A stretch of DNA of 64,000 bases, from assembly GCF_003390325.1 (NCBI RefSeq), contig NZ_QUOK01000001.1:744001-808000 (forward strand), in the 5' to 3' direction. The DNA is from Rhodohalobacter sp. SW132 (GTDB lineage Bacteria; Bacteroidota; Rhodothermia; Balneolales; Balneolaceae). The notes under the pieces are model-generated. The model saw nothing but the letters and a program-made list of their open reading frames with translations, made no database searches and was not told where the DNA came from. Of the stretch, positions 16,618 to 25,232 are shown piece after piece; the stretch's first letter is position 1, and each line of letters starts with the position of its first letter. The position numbers and the translations under genes are program-made.

Positions 16618-17757
16618 ATGGACTGTAAAAAATCTGATTTCAATCTCGACACTTCCTACACCTACCTCAACTGCGCCTACATGTCTCCACAGCTCAACAC
16701 TGTTGAGAAGGCCGGCATCGAAGGAGTTCGCCGGAAACGCAATCCATTCAAAATTTCGGCGGAACTCTTTTTTGATGAGACAGAGACATTGAGGAAAGAG
16801 TATGCAAAACTGATCAACGCATCAGAACCTCGTCGAATCGTGGTGATTCCCTCGGTTTCGTATGGGATGGCAAATGTGGCCCGAAATCTTCCGTTGTCAA
16901 GAGGAGAAAATATCATTGTGGCGGATGAACAGTTTCCGAGCAACATCTATCCGTGGCGGTCACTAGCTGATGACAAAAACGCGGAGATCATTACCGTTAC
17001 GCCGCCAGCCGGTCCGTCGCGCGGTAAACGCTGGAATGAAATGATCCTGGAATCCATCAACCCAAAAACAAAAATGGTGGCGATCGGGAATGTTCATTGG
17101 GCGGACGGCACGCTGTTCGATCTGAAACAGATCCGAAAACGAACCCGGGATGTGGGTGCATGGCTGGTGATCGATGGCACGCAATCGGTCGGCGCGCTGC
17201 CAATTGACGTGGAGGAGATTGAGCCGGATGCGCTGATTTGTGCAGGCTACAAATGGCTGATGGGGCCATACAGCATCGGCCTTGCGTATTATGGTCCGGC
17301 GATGGATGATGGAAAACCGGTGGAGGAGAACTGGATCAACAGGTACGAAAGCGAAAATTTTGCGGGACTGGTGAATTACAGCGACCGCTATCAGCCCGGA
17401 GCCCTGCGATACGAAGTGGGCGAGCACAGCAACTTTATTCTTGTGCCGATGATGCTGACCGCCGTGAAACATCTCAACGAGTGGGGTGTGGAAAATATCC
17501 AGGCCTATTGCCGTGACTTGATTTCAAAACCAGTGAAGCAACTTCGCGAGGCCGGTTTCCGCATAGAAGATGAAAATCACCGGTCGGCACACCTGTTTGG
17601 AGTAAGACTTTCATCACACCACAATATGGAGGATATCAAAAAAGCCCTGGAAACGAACCATATCCTGGTGTCGGTCAGGGGAGATTCAATTCGTGTATCG
17701 CCAAATGTGTATAACACACAGAATGAGCTCCGTAAGTTTGCTGAAACACTTGTTTAA
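16618..17757 (+). CDS. Class V aminotransferase family protein (cysteine-desulfurase-like fold)
   Basis: PLP-dependent enzyme of fold type I, class V, 379 aa, cytoplasmic. The PLP phosphate-binding region is at RIVVIPSVSYGMANVARNL, the cofactor Asp in WLVIDGTQSVGALPIDVEEI and the Schiff-base Lys in ALICAGYKWLMGPYSIG. The N-terminus (DTSYTYLNCAYMSPQL) is typical of the NifS/CsdA/kynureninase-like subgroup. No C-terminal cysteine motif of a clear cysteine desulfurase is seen, so the reaction stays open. It stands alone, with gaps of 122 and 162 bp to its neighbours. Confidence 0.85.
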   Translation: MDCKKSDFNLDTSYTYLNCAYMSPQLNTVEKAGIEGVRRKRNPFKISAELFFDETETLRKEYAKLINASEPRRIVVIPSVSYGMANVARNLPLSRGENIIVADEQFPSNIYPWRSLADDKNAEIITVTPPAGPSRGKRWNEMILESINPKTKMVAIGNVHWADGTLFDLKQIRKRTRDVGAWLVIDGTQSVGALPIDVEEIEPDALICAGYKWLMGPYSIGLAYYGPAMDDGKPVEENWINRYESENFAGLVNYSDRYQPGALRYEVGEHSNFILVPMMLTAVKHLNEWGVENIQAYCRDLISKPVKQLREAGFRIEDENHRSAHLFGVRLSSHHNMEDIKKALETNHILVSVRGDSIRVSPNVYNTQNELRKFAETLV

Positions 17758-17919
17758 AGGTCGTTTTTGTAGATAGATTACAACTTTTGCCCGGGTTAAA
17801 AGTTGATAAATCTATTATTCAATGATGGTCGCTGCATTGTTTTTTACTCAATTTTAAGTTAAATAACGACTATGATTCTTAAGCTGAGTTTGTCTAATTA
17901 TTAAACTGGAGATCAGGAT

Positions 17920-18948
17920 ATGAAACATGTAAGTGCACTTATTACTTTTTTAGTGATTGTATATAGTTTTACCACAGGGCATGATAACATCGATAAATCT
18001 TCAGATACAGAGTTAGTGTCCGATGTGATCCTTTCCGTTGATGAATGGAAAGTTCCCTTCGATGACACCCGCTCCCGTGATCCGTATGTAGCCCCTGACG
18101 GGACGGTGTATTTTGCAGGCCAGCGAGCCCATTATGTTGGACATTTTAATCCCGAAACGGAAGAGTTCAGAGAATTTCCACTTGAAGATGGAGCCGGGCC
18201 GCATACAGTAGTTGTAGCTGATGACGGTACAGTTTGGTATGCCGGAAACCGGGCACGTCATATTGGAAAAATGGACCCCGAAACAGGCGAGATTACAAAA
18301 TATATGATGGATGATGATTATGCCCGTGATCCACACACCTTTGCATTTGACAAGGACGGCAATATTTGGTTTACAGCCCAGGGCGGTAATGGTGTGGGCC
18401 ATTTTAATGTAGAGACAGGTGAAAGCCAAATCATTCCTGTACCAACCGAGCGTTCGCGTCCATACGGAATCCGTATGAGCCCTGATAAAGAACGGCCCTG
18501 GATTGCACTTTTCGGAACGAACAAAATTGCAACGGTAGATCCCGAAACCATGGAGCTTACAGAGATTGAACTTCCCCGGGATGAAATCCGCCCTCGCCGG
18601 CTGGATGTAACTTCTGATGGCAATGTATGGTACGGCGATTATGCCGACGGAATTATTGGCCGCTACAATCCCGAAGATGGTTCGTTTCAGGAATGGGATA
18701 TGCCCGATGGTTCATCTTCACAGCCTTACGCGGTTCTGGCCGATGATAAAGACCGAATCTGGTTTTCAGCAAGCGGCCTGGAACCCAACAAATTAGTCGC
18801 GTTCGATACCCGTACAGAAGAGTTTGTCGCATCCCGTGAAATAGAGAGTGCAAGCGGCTCGATCCGCCACATGGATTATGACGAACGAACCCGTTCTCTT
18901 TGGTTTGGTACAGATACCGGACATATTGGTCGACTTGTTGTAAACTAA
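17920..18948 (+). CDS. Secreted Vgb-like (streptogramin lyase family) beta-propeller
   Basis: 342 aa with a signal peptide (LITFLVIVYSFTTG). The rest is seven sheet-like repeats with the recurring pattern DGTVWYAG / DPETGEITKY / DGNIWFT: DGTVYFAGQRAHYVGHFNPE, DGTVWYAGNRARHIGKMDPE, GNIWFTAQGGNGVGHFNVE, DGNVWYGDYADGIIGRYNPE. This is the virginiamycin B lyase-like propeller family. True Vgb opens streptogramin B rings in the cytoplasm. An exported, stand-alone homologue in an environmental bacterium more probably has another substrate, or only a binding role. Both sides are plain intergenic DNA. Confidence 0.8.
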   Translation: MKHVSALITFLVIVYSFTTGHDNIDKSSDTELVSDVILSVDEWKVPFDDTRSRDPYVAPDGTVYFAGQRAHYVGHFNPETEEFREFPLEDGAGPHTVVVADDGTVWYAGNRARHIGKMDPETGEITKYMMDDDYARDPHTFAFDKDGNIWFTAQGGNGVGHFNVETGESQIIPVPTERSRPYGIRMSPDKERPWIALFGTNKIATVDPETMELTEIELPRDEIRPRRLDVTSDGNVWYGDYADGIIGRYNPEDGSFQEWDMPDGSSSQPYAVLADDKDRIWFSASGLEPNKLVAFDTRTEEFVASREIESASGSIRHMDYDERTRSLWFGTDTGHIGRLVVN

Positions 18949-19148
18949 TTTTTTTCTGGTGTAGTACCATTGCTAAAAGTAATTGGATGAGTTTTTTTTG
19001 AAAAATCGAGCATTGATGATTCAACATGTGATTCGTGGATAACTCATGCGATGACCTCGTTTTGGATAGCAACCACTTGAGATGATGCTGATATAAACGG
19101 CTGTGGAAATTTAATTCACGCGGCCCTCAAATTTCATATCTCTGCTAA

Positions 19149-19739
19149 ATGAATCCTATTCTCAAACTCATACCAATCATTCTTGCGCCGTTCGTCATCG
19201 GTATGGTGTTGGCCGGAATGGAGGTGACTCCAAAGACCAATCCAATGTCAGAAATCAACCCCGATCACCTCGACGGGGCATTTACTGGTGGTTTTGGTGA
19301 ACAGACCTGCCGGAGCTGCCACTTTGATTACGATTTAAATATGGAGGGAGGGAGCCTTTCAATCCAGGGACTGGACGAGCCGTACAAACCCGGTGGTGAG
19401 ATTCCTATAACCGTTACAGTTCAGAGTGAACAGCTCGAGATCGGCGGATTTCAACTAACAGCCCGGTTTGAAGACGGCACGCAGGCGGGATCGTTTGCAT
19501 GGAACGGCGATCGTCTGATGTTTACACCCGACATTGGCGGTAACGTTCAATACATTCAGCATTCAGAGGAAGGAACCAAACCCACCGATGAACGTGAAGT
19601 TAGCTGGTCATTCACCTGGACTGCCCCCGAGACCAGTGACCCAGTGGTCTTCAATGTGGCTGCAAACGCCGGAAACCACGATGACTCGTCGTTTGGCGAC
19701 TGGATTTATATTGAGGAGATGAAAGTCGAAGGAATCTAA
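19149..19739 (+). CDS. Reeler-like, choice-of-anchor-V type protein with one CxxCH
   Basis: Exported protein of 196 aa with an N-terminal hydrophobic segment (LIPIILAPFVIGMVLAG). Residues 40-60 contain GAFTGGFGEQTCRSCHFDYD, a CxxCH pattern that could bind one c-type haem. A Reeler-like beta-sandwich follows (YKPGGEIPITVTVQ, GGFQLTARF, VSWSFTWTAP, VVFNVAANAGNHDDSSFGDW). This matches the choice-of-anchor V proteins of Bacteroidota-type bacteria, whose function is unknown. No C-terminal sorting domain follows here, so anchoring must be by the N-terminal helix, if at all. Confidence 0.75.
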   Translation: MNPILKLIPIILAPFVIGMVLAGMEVTPKTNPMSEINPDHLDGAFTGGFGEQTCRSCHFDYDLNMEGGSLSIQGLDEPYKPGGEIPITVTVQSEQLEIGGFQLTARFEDGTQAGSFAWNGDRLMFTPDIGGNVQYIQHSEEGTKPTDEREVSWSFTWTAPETSDPVVFNVAANAGNHDDSSFGDWIYIEEMKVEGI

Positions 19740-19766
19740 TCTAATTATCCTGGTCAAATATCCGGA

Positions 19767-20840
19767 TTATACGAGTTTCAACTCCCAAAGCTCCACATAC
19801 TCACCTTCTCGGTTATCTCTTCGTTTCGTTTTCGAAGATGGACGGTCGGCTTTTCGTTTGATCAGTTTAACTTTGATATATCGACTGTTTTTGGAAAGCT
19901 CAGATTCAACGGGATGCTCTTGTTCAATTTCTGTAATACGGGCAACATTCGAAAAGAGGAAGACAATTCGCCCATCATCGTTGATATGATGCCGGGCTTC
20001 GTCAAAAAACCGTTCAAAAAGTATCGGTTTGTAATAGATTGCCGTATCCAGCCCGCCTGTTTCTTTTTGGCCGGGCAGCCAGGGCGGATTAAATACGATC
20101 AGGTCCGTTTTCTGGCGGATACGCTGAAACAGATCCGACTGCCAGGCCTTCAGACGGTCTTCCACGCCAACACGTTTCGCATCGTCCCTGACCGATGTGA
20201 TGGCATTCTGGTTGATATCGGTGGCGTAAACTGTTTCAAACCCACGATCCAGGAGTTTAAAAGCCAGTACTCCGCATCCCGTGCCTATATCGAGGGCTGT
20301 AGATTTTGACCCGGCATATTTTTTAAGCCAGTAATCAAACAGGTAGAGATGGTCGAACCGCGTAGGAAAATAGGTGCCGTAATACGGATAAAGCTTGTTT
20401 TCTAAGACGGGATACTTTATGCCTTTCTGATACCATTGCCAGGAACTGTTGAGGCCCTGTACTTGTGGGAATGGAAGCAAAAAATCATCGATATCGGGAT
20501 AAAGTTTTTTAAGCCAGCCGATGCCCGGGGCCTTTTCCAGGTCTATTTTGTTCTGCCTGATGGGAACAAGAAGCCGGTTTGATGCGAGATGATATTGACT
20601 CCTTTTTTCGCGGTATGCAAGAAAATCTTTTTTATCAGCTCCGCCAAACACCTGCTTTTTTAACTCTGAGAGAAATTTCAGTCCGGACGAAAATTTATCC
20701 CCAATCAGAACATAATTACCCTGCAGCAGTTTTTCTGCAACTGCGTCTGGGGATGTACTTCCGGTTACAGTAAACGGTTCTTCCCCCGGTTTAACGGGTT
20801 CGGGACGATCCGGGTTTGGGTCTTCTGAATGATCAATCAT
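19767..20840 (-). CDS. Class I SAM-dependent methyltransferase with NPPW motif
   Basis: 357 aa, cytoplasmic. The C-terminal 200 residues have the Rossmann methyltransferase motifs: motif I ALDIGTGCGVLAFKLLDRG, the acidic loop VYATDINQNAI, and motif IV VFNPPWLPG. NPPW/Y is typical of enzymes that methylate an amino group (PrmC/HemK, RlmG-like, N6-adenine). The first 150 residues are a separate domain without a motif I can place. The target is therefore unknown: a ribosomal RNA base or a protein glutamine are the usual options. It is convergent with the CxxCH gene (27-bp gap). Confidence 0.8.
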   Translation of the reverse strand: MIDHSEDPNPDRPEPVKPGEEPFTVTGSTSPDAVAEKLLQGNYVLIGDKFSSGLKFLSELKKQVFGGADKKDFLAYREKRSQYHLASNRLLVPIRQNKIDLEKAPGIGWLKKLYPDIDDFLLPFPQVQGLNSSWQWYQKGIKYPVLENKLYPYYGTYFPTRFDHLYLFDYWLKKYAGSKSTALDIGTGCGVLAFKLLDRGFETVYATDINQNAITSVRDDAKRVGVEDRLKAWQSDLFQRIRQKTDLIVFNPPWLPGQKETGGLDTAIYYKPILFERFFDEARHHINDDGRIVFLFSNVARITEIEQEHPVESELSKNSRYIKVKLIKRKADRPSSKTKRRDNREGEYVELWELKLV

Positions 20841-21052
20841 CTCGGCTGTGTATTCGTGGATTTTTTATTTTCTGTAAGAAAAATCCTGAGTTCGGTTTCA
20901 CTGAGTAAATAAGTGACTGATACTGTCCAAAGATTTTTTGCGATTTAATAGTCACAGAAACTGTACAAAATTGGTGATTACCTGAAGATCGCTTTCGATA
21001 AATCCTTATTCTTAAATAAGGCTACCCAAAAAGTTTCAAAATTAAACTCACC

Positions 21053-21853
21053 TCAAATATCAATTGATAAACCTACCAGGCCGAAGTTTATCCAGGAGAA
21101 ATTGTAGACTTCATCAACATCCGCGCCGCCTTCAAGAAAACGGTATCCGGCAGTTAGTTTCAAGTTTTCCATCATCCGAATATTTGCTGTTATGGCCGTA
21201 TCAAATGCCCGTCCCTGCCCCATTGGAGAGGCAAGGCCTTCCGCATCAACGGCTAATGAAAAGCGTTCGCCAAACCGGCGCTCAGCGTAGAGGTGCAGCA
21301 ACGGCACAAATCCAAGATCGGTATTTGAGGCGGAGTGTTCCGGCTGCGTAAGCCGCACTTCAGCATCCCGTATTAATCCTGCCACACCGGCGCCAAGGTT
21401 CCAGCTCTCGTTATCCAGAAAAGTAAACCGGTACGTCAGCCGATAGGTATTGAAACGATAGAGCCCGTCGGTCGGGGTATCGGGTTCAAACGTAGTATCC
21501 TCAAAAAAGACCGGTTCATCAAACATCGCTGTACCGATTTTTTGGAGCGGCGCATAGAGCACACGAAATGTGTGGCGATCGGCAATTGTTGCGCTAACGC
21601 TCATGCGGATGTATCTGGCTGGATTGGTGCTGATCAACCCGATCATATCAAACGTTGTTCCGCCATCATTTGGAATTCGGATATCATTCCGGTCAAACCA
21701 AAAAAGTCCCGCTTCAATATTTACGGTAAAATCAGCTTCAATTTCATCATCCCCGTTATCCTGTCCATAAACTGCACCGTTAAATCCTGCAAGTAACAGT
21801 ATGGAGAGTGCCAGTAAAAAGATACAAATCAACCCATTTCTTGATGTGTTCAT
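21053..21853 (-). CDS. Outer-membrane beta-barrel protein of unknown function
   Basis: 266 aa, signal peptide LLALSILLLAGFNGAVYGQ, then alternating hydrophobic/polar strands with aromatic ends (FTVNIEAGLFWFDRNDIRIP, FNTYRLTYRFTFLD, LYAERRFGERFSLAVDAEG, NLKLTAGYRFLEGGADV). It finishes FSWINFGLVGLSIDI, typical of small OmpW/OmpA-like barrels. No ligand motif was found. The stop lies in a 212-bp gap to the methyltransferase gene on the same strand. That gap holds no gene, only a TGACTGATACTGTCCAAAG fragment that looks like an end of the 208-bp repeat. Confidence 0.65.
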   Translation of the reverse strand: MNTSRNGLICIFLLALSILLLAGFNGAVYGQDNGDDEIEADFTVNIEAGLFWFDRNDIRIPNDGGTTFDMIGLISTNPARYIRMSVSATIADRHTFRVLYAPLQKIGTAMFDEPVFFEDTTFEPDTPTDGLYRFNTYRLTYRFTFLDNESWNLGAGVAGLIRDAEVRLTQPEHSASNTDLGFVPLLHLYAERRFGERFSLAVDAEGLASPMGQGRAFDTAITANIRMMENLKLTAGYRFLEGGADVDEVYNFSWINFGLVGLSIDI

Positions 21854-21971
21854 ACGACTAAATAAAATCTTTTGATGTTACAACTGTCTGTTTTAAACTC
21901 CATAAATCTGGTTTTGATATATTTGGCATTCTGTTCTCTTACCACAGGTTACAAAATCAATACAAATGATC

Positions 21972-22721
21972 ATGAAAATATTCCATTCTGTACTAATTTT
22001 TACACTTCCTTTTTTTCTGATGATAGGTTCGCCGGTCAATGCGGAACTCACCGATTGCAGCGATGAATCTCCGGCACTGAATCCTGCACCGCTTGAAGAG
22101 GAGTGGGCCATTGAGTGGTGGATGCCGCGCCATGAAGCGAAACTTGCTGAAGATGGACGCGAATCTGCACAACTTCTCTTGATCGGCGATTCCATCACAC
22201 ACGGATGGGAAACCACCGGCAGTGATGCGTGGGATGCCCATCTTTCGGACTATTCCGTCTATAATATCGGCTACAGCGGCGACCGGACGGAGAATGTTTT
22301 ATGGAGATTTCAGCATGGGGAGATTGACGGCATCAATCCTGACCTTGCCGTTCTGATGATCGGAACAAACAATACCGGCCACCGGCAGGACCCGCCTGAA
22401 TGCACTGCAAAAGGAATTGAAATGATTCTTGATGAACTGAGCGAACACCTTCCCGAAACCGACATCTTACTTCTCGCCATTTTTCCGCGGAGTGAATCGG
22501 CGAACGACCCGCTTCGGCTGCTCAATGAAGAGATCAACCAAAAAATTGAGCCGTTTGGCGAACGGGAACAGGTAACATTTGTAAACCTGAACAGCCATTT
22601 TCTCGATGATGATGAAAATCTGCCCGAAGATATCATGCCCGACATGCTTCACCCAAATGAAAAGGGCTACAATATCTGGGCAAAGGAATTGAAATCCTAT
22701 TTTAGTACGATGCTGGAATAA
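21972..22721 (+). CDS. SGNH/GDSL-type secreted esterase
   Basis: Serine esterase of about 249 aa. An ATG at 21966 is equally possible and adds two residues. Signal peptide IFHSVLIFTLPFFLMIGSPV. Block I LLIGDSITHGWE carries the nucleophile Ser, block II is GYSGDRTENVLWRF, block III VLMIGTNNTGH and block V DMLHPNEKGYNIWA with the catalytic Asp/His. It resembles the platelet-activating-factor-acetylhydrolase-like deacetylases that often remove acetyl groups from glycans. It is upstream of, and co-directional with, the Gfo/Idh gene (97-bp gap), so both may serve sugar catabolism. Confidence 0.87.
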   Translation: MKIFHSVLIFTLPFFLMIGSPVNAELTDCSDESPALNPAPLEEEWAIEWWMPRHEAKLAEDGRESAQLLLIGDSITHGWETTGSDAWDAHLSDYSVYNIGYSGDRTENVLWRFQHGEIDGINPDLAVLMIGTNNTGHRQDPPECTAKGIEMILDELSEHLPETDILLLAIFPRSESANDPLRLLNEEINQKIEPFGEREQVTFVNLNSHFLDDDENLPEDIMPDMLHPNEKGYNIWAKELKSYFSTMLE

Positions 22722-22818
22722 AGCCATTAATCCTATTGGGATATTTCAGAAAAATCAGCTATTTACCAAAAAGAAGCAGAGCAAAATCGAACAACTTTAA
22801 GCCAGTCCATCTACCATT

Positions 22819-24333
22819 ATGAAAAAAGATAAAGTAAACCAGGTTATCAAAGGAATCACCCGAAGAGATTTTTTAGGAAAAACAGCTGCAGCTGCGGCCG
22901 GAATTTCCATTCTGCCGAGTTATGTGGTTAGCGGCCTTGGCCACAAAATGCCGAGCGATAAACTGAATATCGCCTGTGTGGGCGTAGGGGGGCGCGGTTT
23001 TGGTGTCATTCGCCAGGTAGAGGAGACAGAGAATATTGTAGCTTTATGTGATGTGGACTGGCGTTATTCACAGGAAGCATTTGATCATTACCCTGATGCT
23101 CAGAAATTCTGGGACTGGCGGAAAATGTTCGATGAGATGGGCGATGATATCGACGCCGTGGTTGTGGCAACATCCGATCACACCCACGCCACGATTGCCG
23201 CACACGCCATGACAATGGGCAAGCATGTGTACGTTGAAAAACCACTCACGCATACAGTGTACGAATCACGGTTGCTCACAAAACTGGCTGAAGAGTATAA
23301 GGTTGCTACGCAAATGGGCGACCAGGGAGCGTCCGGCGAAGGGATCAATTTAATAACCGAGTGGGTTCAAAGCGGTTTGATCGGAGATGTGACGAAGATT
23401 GAGTCGTTTACCAATCGACCCATCTGGCTACAGGGCCAAAATCCACCCGAAGGGGAGCAGGCTGTTCCGGATACGTTAGACTGGGATCTGTTTGTAGGAC
23501 CCGCGCAAATGCGTCCGTATAACGAGATTTATACACCCTGGAACTTTAGGGGCTGGTGGGATTTTGGAACCGGCGCACTGGGTGATATGGCGTGCCACAT
23601 TTTGCACGCTCCGTTTAAAGCGCTTGAGCTCGGTTACCCAACCAAGGTTCAGGGCAGTTCTACGCTGCTTTTGAAGGATTCAGCACCGACAGCCCAAAAA
23701 GTTCGTCTTACCTATCCGGAACGCGAAAGTAGTTTTGGACATCTTCCGGAAGTGGATATTTATTGGTATGACGGCGGCATCAAGCCGATGAAGCCTGAAG
23801 GATGGCCCGAAGGTCGAAATATGAATCATCGTGGCGGTGGAGTTCTGTTCCACGGAACCAAGGATACACTTGTTCATGGCTGTTACGGATCAGACCCGTG
23901 GCTGCTATCAGGCAATGAACCCAGTGTTCAAAAGACGGAAAGAAGAGTCCAGGTTGGTGAAACAGAAGGTGAGTCTGCCCACGTAAAAGACTGGGCAAGA
24001 GCCTGCAAGGAGAGCCCGGAAAGCCGAACGGAATGCAAATCGTCATTTGGTCAATCCGGCCCGTTTAATGAAATGGTTGTAATGGGCGTACTTGCCGTGC
24101 GGCTCCAGAACTTGAATAAAGAGCTGGAGTGGGATGGCGAGAAGATGGAGTTCACAAATATTTCCGATACAGAAGAGCTTAGTATTGTGTTGAAAGATGA
24201 ATTTCGAATGGAAGATGGAAACCCGTCCTTTTCGCAACAGCGCACTGACCCAATTAACGCGGCTGAATTTGCCAACAGTCTGATTAAAACAGAGTACCGT
24301 GAGGGCTGGACGCTACCGGACATGCCTGCGTAA
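22819..24333 (+). CDS. Gfo/Idh/MocA family oxidoreductase, Tat-exported
   Basis: 504 aa. The N-terminus carries a twin-arginine signal (ITRRDFLGKTAAAAAGISIL), so the folded, cofactor-loaded enzyme is exported. Residues 48-180 are the NAD(P)-binding Rossmann domain (IACVGVGGRGFG, VVVATSDHTHATIAAHAMTM) with the family EKP motif (VYVEKPLTH). The C-terminal part is the alpha/beta substrate domain (WDFGTGALGDMACHILHAPF). Exported members of this group from Bacteroidota act on sugars or on glycosides through bound NAD; the substrate here is unknown. No cognate sugar transporter is adjacent. Confidence 0.9.
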   Translation: MKKDKVNQVIKGITRRDFLGKTAAAAAGISILPSYVVSGLGHKMPSDKLNIACVGVGGRGFGVIRQVEETENIVALCDVDWRYSQEAFDHYPDAQKFWDWRKMFDEMGDDIDAVVVATSDHTHATIAAHAMTMGKHVYVEKPLTHTVYESRLLTKLAEEYKVATQMGDQGASGEGINLITEWVQSGLIGDVTKIESFTNRPIWLQGQNPPEGEQAVPDTLDWDLFVGPAQMRPYNEIYTPWNFRGWWDFGTGALGDMACHILHAPFKALELGYPTKVQGSSTLLLKDSAPTAQKVRLTYPERESSFGHLPEVDIYWYDGGIKPMKPEGWPEGRNMNHRGGGVLFHGTKDTLVHGCYGSDPWLLSGNEPSVQKTERRVQVGETEGESAHVKDWARACKESPESRTECKSSFGQSGPFNEMVVMGVLAVRLQNLNKELEWDGEKMEFTNISDTEELSIVLKDEFRMEDGNPSFSQQRTDPINAAEFANSLIKTEYREGWTLPDMPA

Positions 24334-24449
24334 TTTCGCCGTAAAATAATCTGGTCTGACAATGGGTTGAGTGTAACAGTAAAATCCGCATATTGTGTAA
24401 TATTTTTGGATTCAATGAGTTTCTGTCAGATAGTCACTATCCTAACATT

Positions 24450-24914
24450 GTGAAAAACACTTCATCCACATACCGCATTCTCACAAAAAGCACGGCTATC
24501 CTGCTTTTGATGGCCTTCCTGATTCCGGGGGGGCTTCATGCCAAGCAGCTGGTGGATTTCTGTAAGACTGAGCTTGGCAGCCACAACGCGACGGAAATGC
24601 CCCATCATTCGGATGAAATGGCCGCCGATCACAGCTGCTGTGAATCAGAAACTGAAGAGAAAGAGAAACAAACGGACAGCCATACTCATCACGATTGCGA
24701 CTGGGGCTTTATCTGCGCCTGCAGTATCGGGCAGAGTCAACTTGGTGATGAAGAGTGGATCCCAACCACAAAAAATTTAGAAATTGCCCTAACCCAACAG
24801 GGTGATGTCCCACCATTTTTTACATCCGGCGATCACATTCTGGCCGATCAGCAAATCCGCATCGGCCAATACGACCCACCCCTTTGGCTCCTCTACGACA
24901 CCTTTTTGATGTAG
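24450..24914 (+). CDS. Small Cys/His-rich periplasmic protein heading the metal island
   Basis: 154 aa from a GTG at 24450. The longer frame back to a TTG at 24393 runs into a possible promoter (TTGAGT-18-TATTGT) and is less likely. Signal peptide AILLLMAFLIPGGLHA. The mature part has DFC, a His-rich run (MPHHSDEMAADHSCCESE, DSHTHHDCDW), CC and finally DVPPFF. This resembles the short HYC_CC_PP-type proteins that precede heavy-metal RND pumps in Bacteroidota. Metal binding or sensing in the periplasm is inferred. A 318-bp repeat-filled gap separates it from cusA. Confidence 0.65.
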   Translation: MKNTSSTYRILTKSTAILLLMAFLIPGGLHAKQLVDFCKTELGSHNATEMPHHSDEMAADHSCCESETEEKEKQTDSHTHHDCDWGFICACSIGQSQLGDEEWIPTTKNLEIALTQQGDVPPFFTSGDHILADQQIRIGQYDPPLWLLYDTFLM

Positions 24915-24940
24915 CCTTTCTTTTTTATTGGGAAGGATAT

Positions 24941-25126
24941 ACCTCTCCTCCCCGGAGGAGACAGAGCATAAAGCGTCCAGCGTATGCTCAGAGGTGGGTT
25001 GACGGAGCCCTGAGTTAGCGAAAGATCATTTCGTGACTCTAAGCCCCCACAAACCCACCCCCTCGCTAAACTCATCCGGCTTTGCCGTTTCGTTTACGCA
25101 TTTCCCCTCCAAGGAGGGGAGGTTTT
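24941..25126. repeat. Long hairpin repeat, G-rich class (copy 1)
   Basis: Non-coding element with complementary ends (CTCCTCCCCGGAGGAG at the left, CCCCTCCAAGGAGGGG at the right) and complementary inner blocks (AGGTGGGTT and AACCCACCCCC). Related elements are at 29032-29216, 30575-30717 and 57909-58106. It fills most of the gap before cusA. Confidence 0.65.
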
Positions 25127-25190
25127 CTACCCTTCCCCACCAAACACCACAAAACCCAATAACCAACACAAAACCACTTTAAAGAGTCCT

Positions 25191-25212
25191 CCCTCTCTAC
25201 GCGTAGAGAGGG
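25191..25212. repeat. 22-bp perfect palindrome just upstream of cusA
   Basis: CCCTCTCTACG-CGTAGAGAGGG is fully self-complementary and ends 20 bp before the cusA ATG; it is followed by GAGACAGAGGGTGAGT. A near-identical unit lies at 61071-61115, so it belongs to a dispersed repeat. Its position in the 5' leader could affect translation of the pump. Confidence 0.6.
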
Positions 25213-25232
25213 AGACAGAGGGTGAGTCAAAA

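Noticed and set aside
17920-18948. Calling the Vgb-like propeller a streptogramin-resistance gene
   Set aside because: It is exported and only shares the propeller repeat pattern; resistance cannot be claimed from the fold.
19022-19060. TTTTGGATAGC near 19050 as the right end of another small repeat
   Set aside because: No matching left end is found within a few hundred bases, so it cannot be told from chance.
24941-25126. CRISPR array or tandem repeat
   Set aside because: The repeated words are inverted, not direct, with no regular spacers; no cas genes are nearby.
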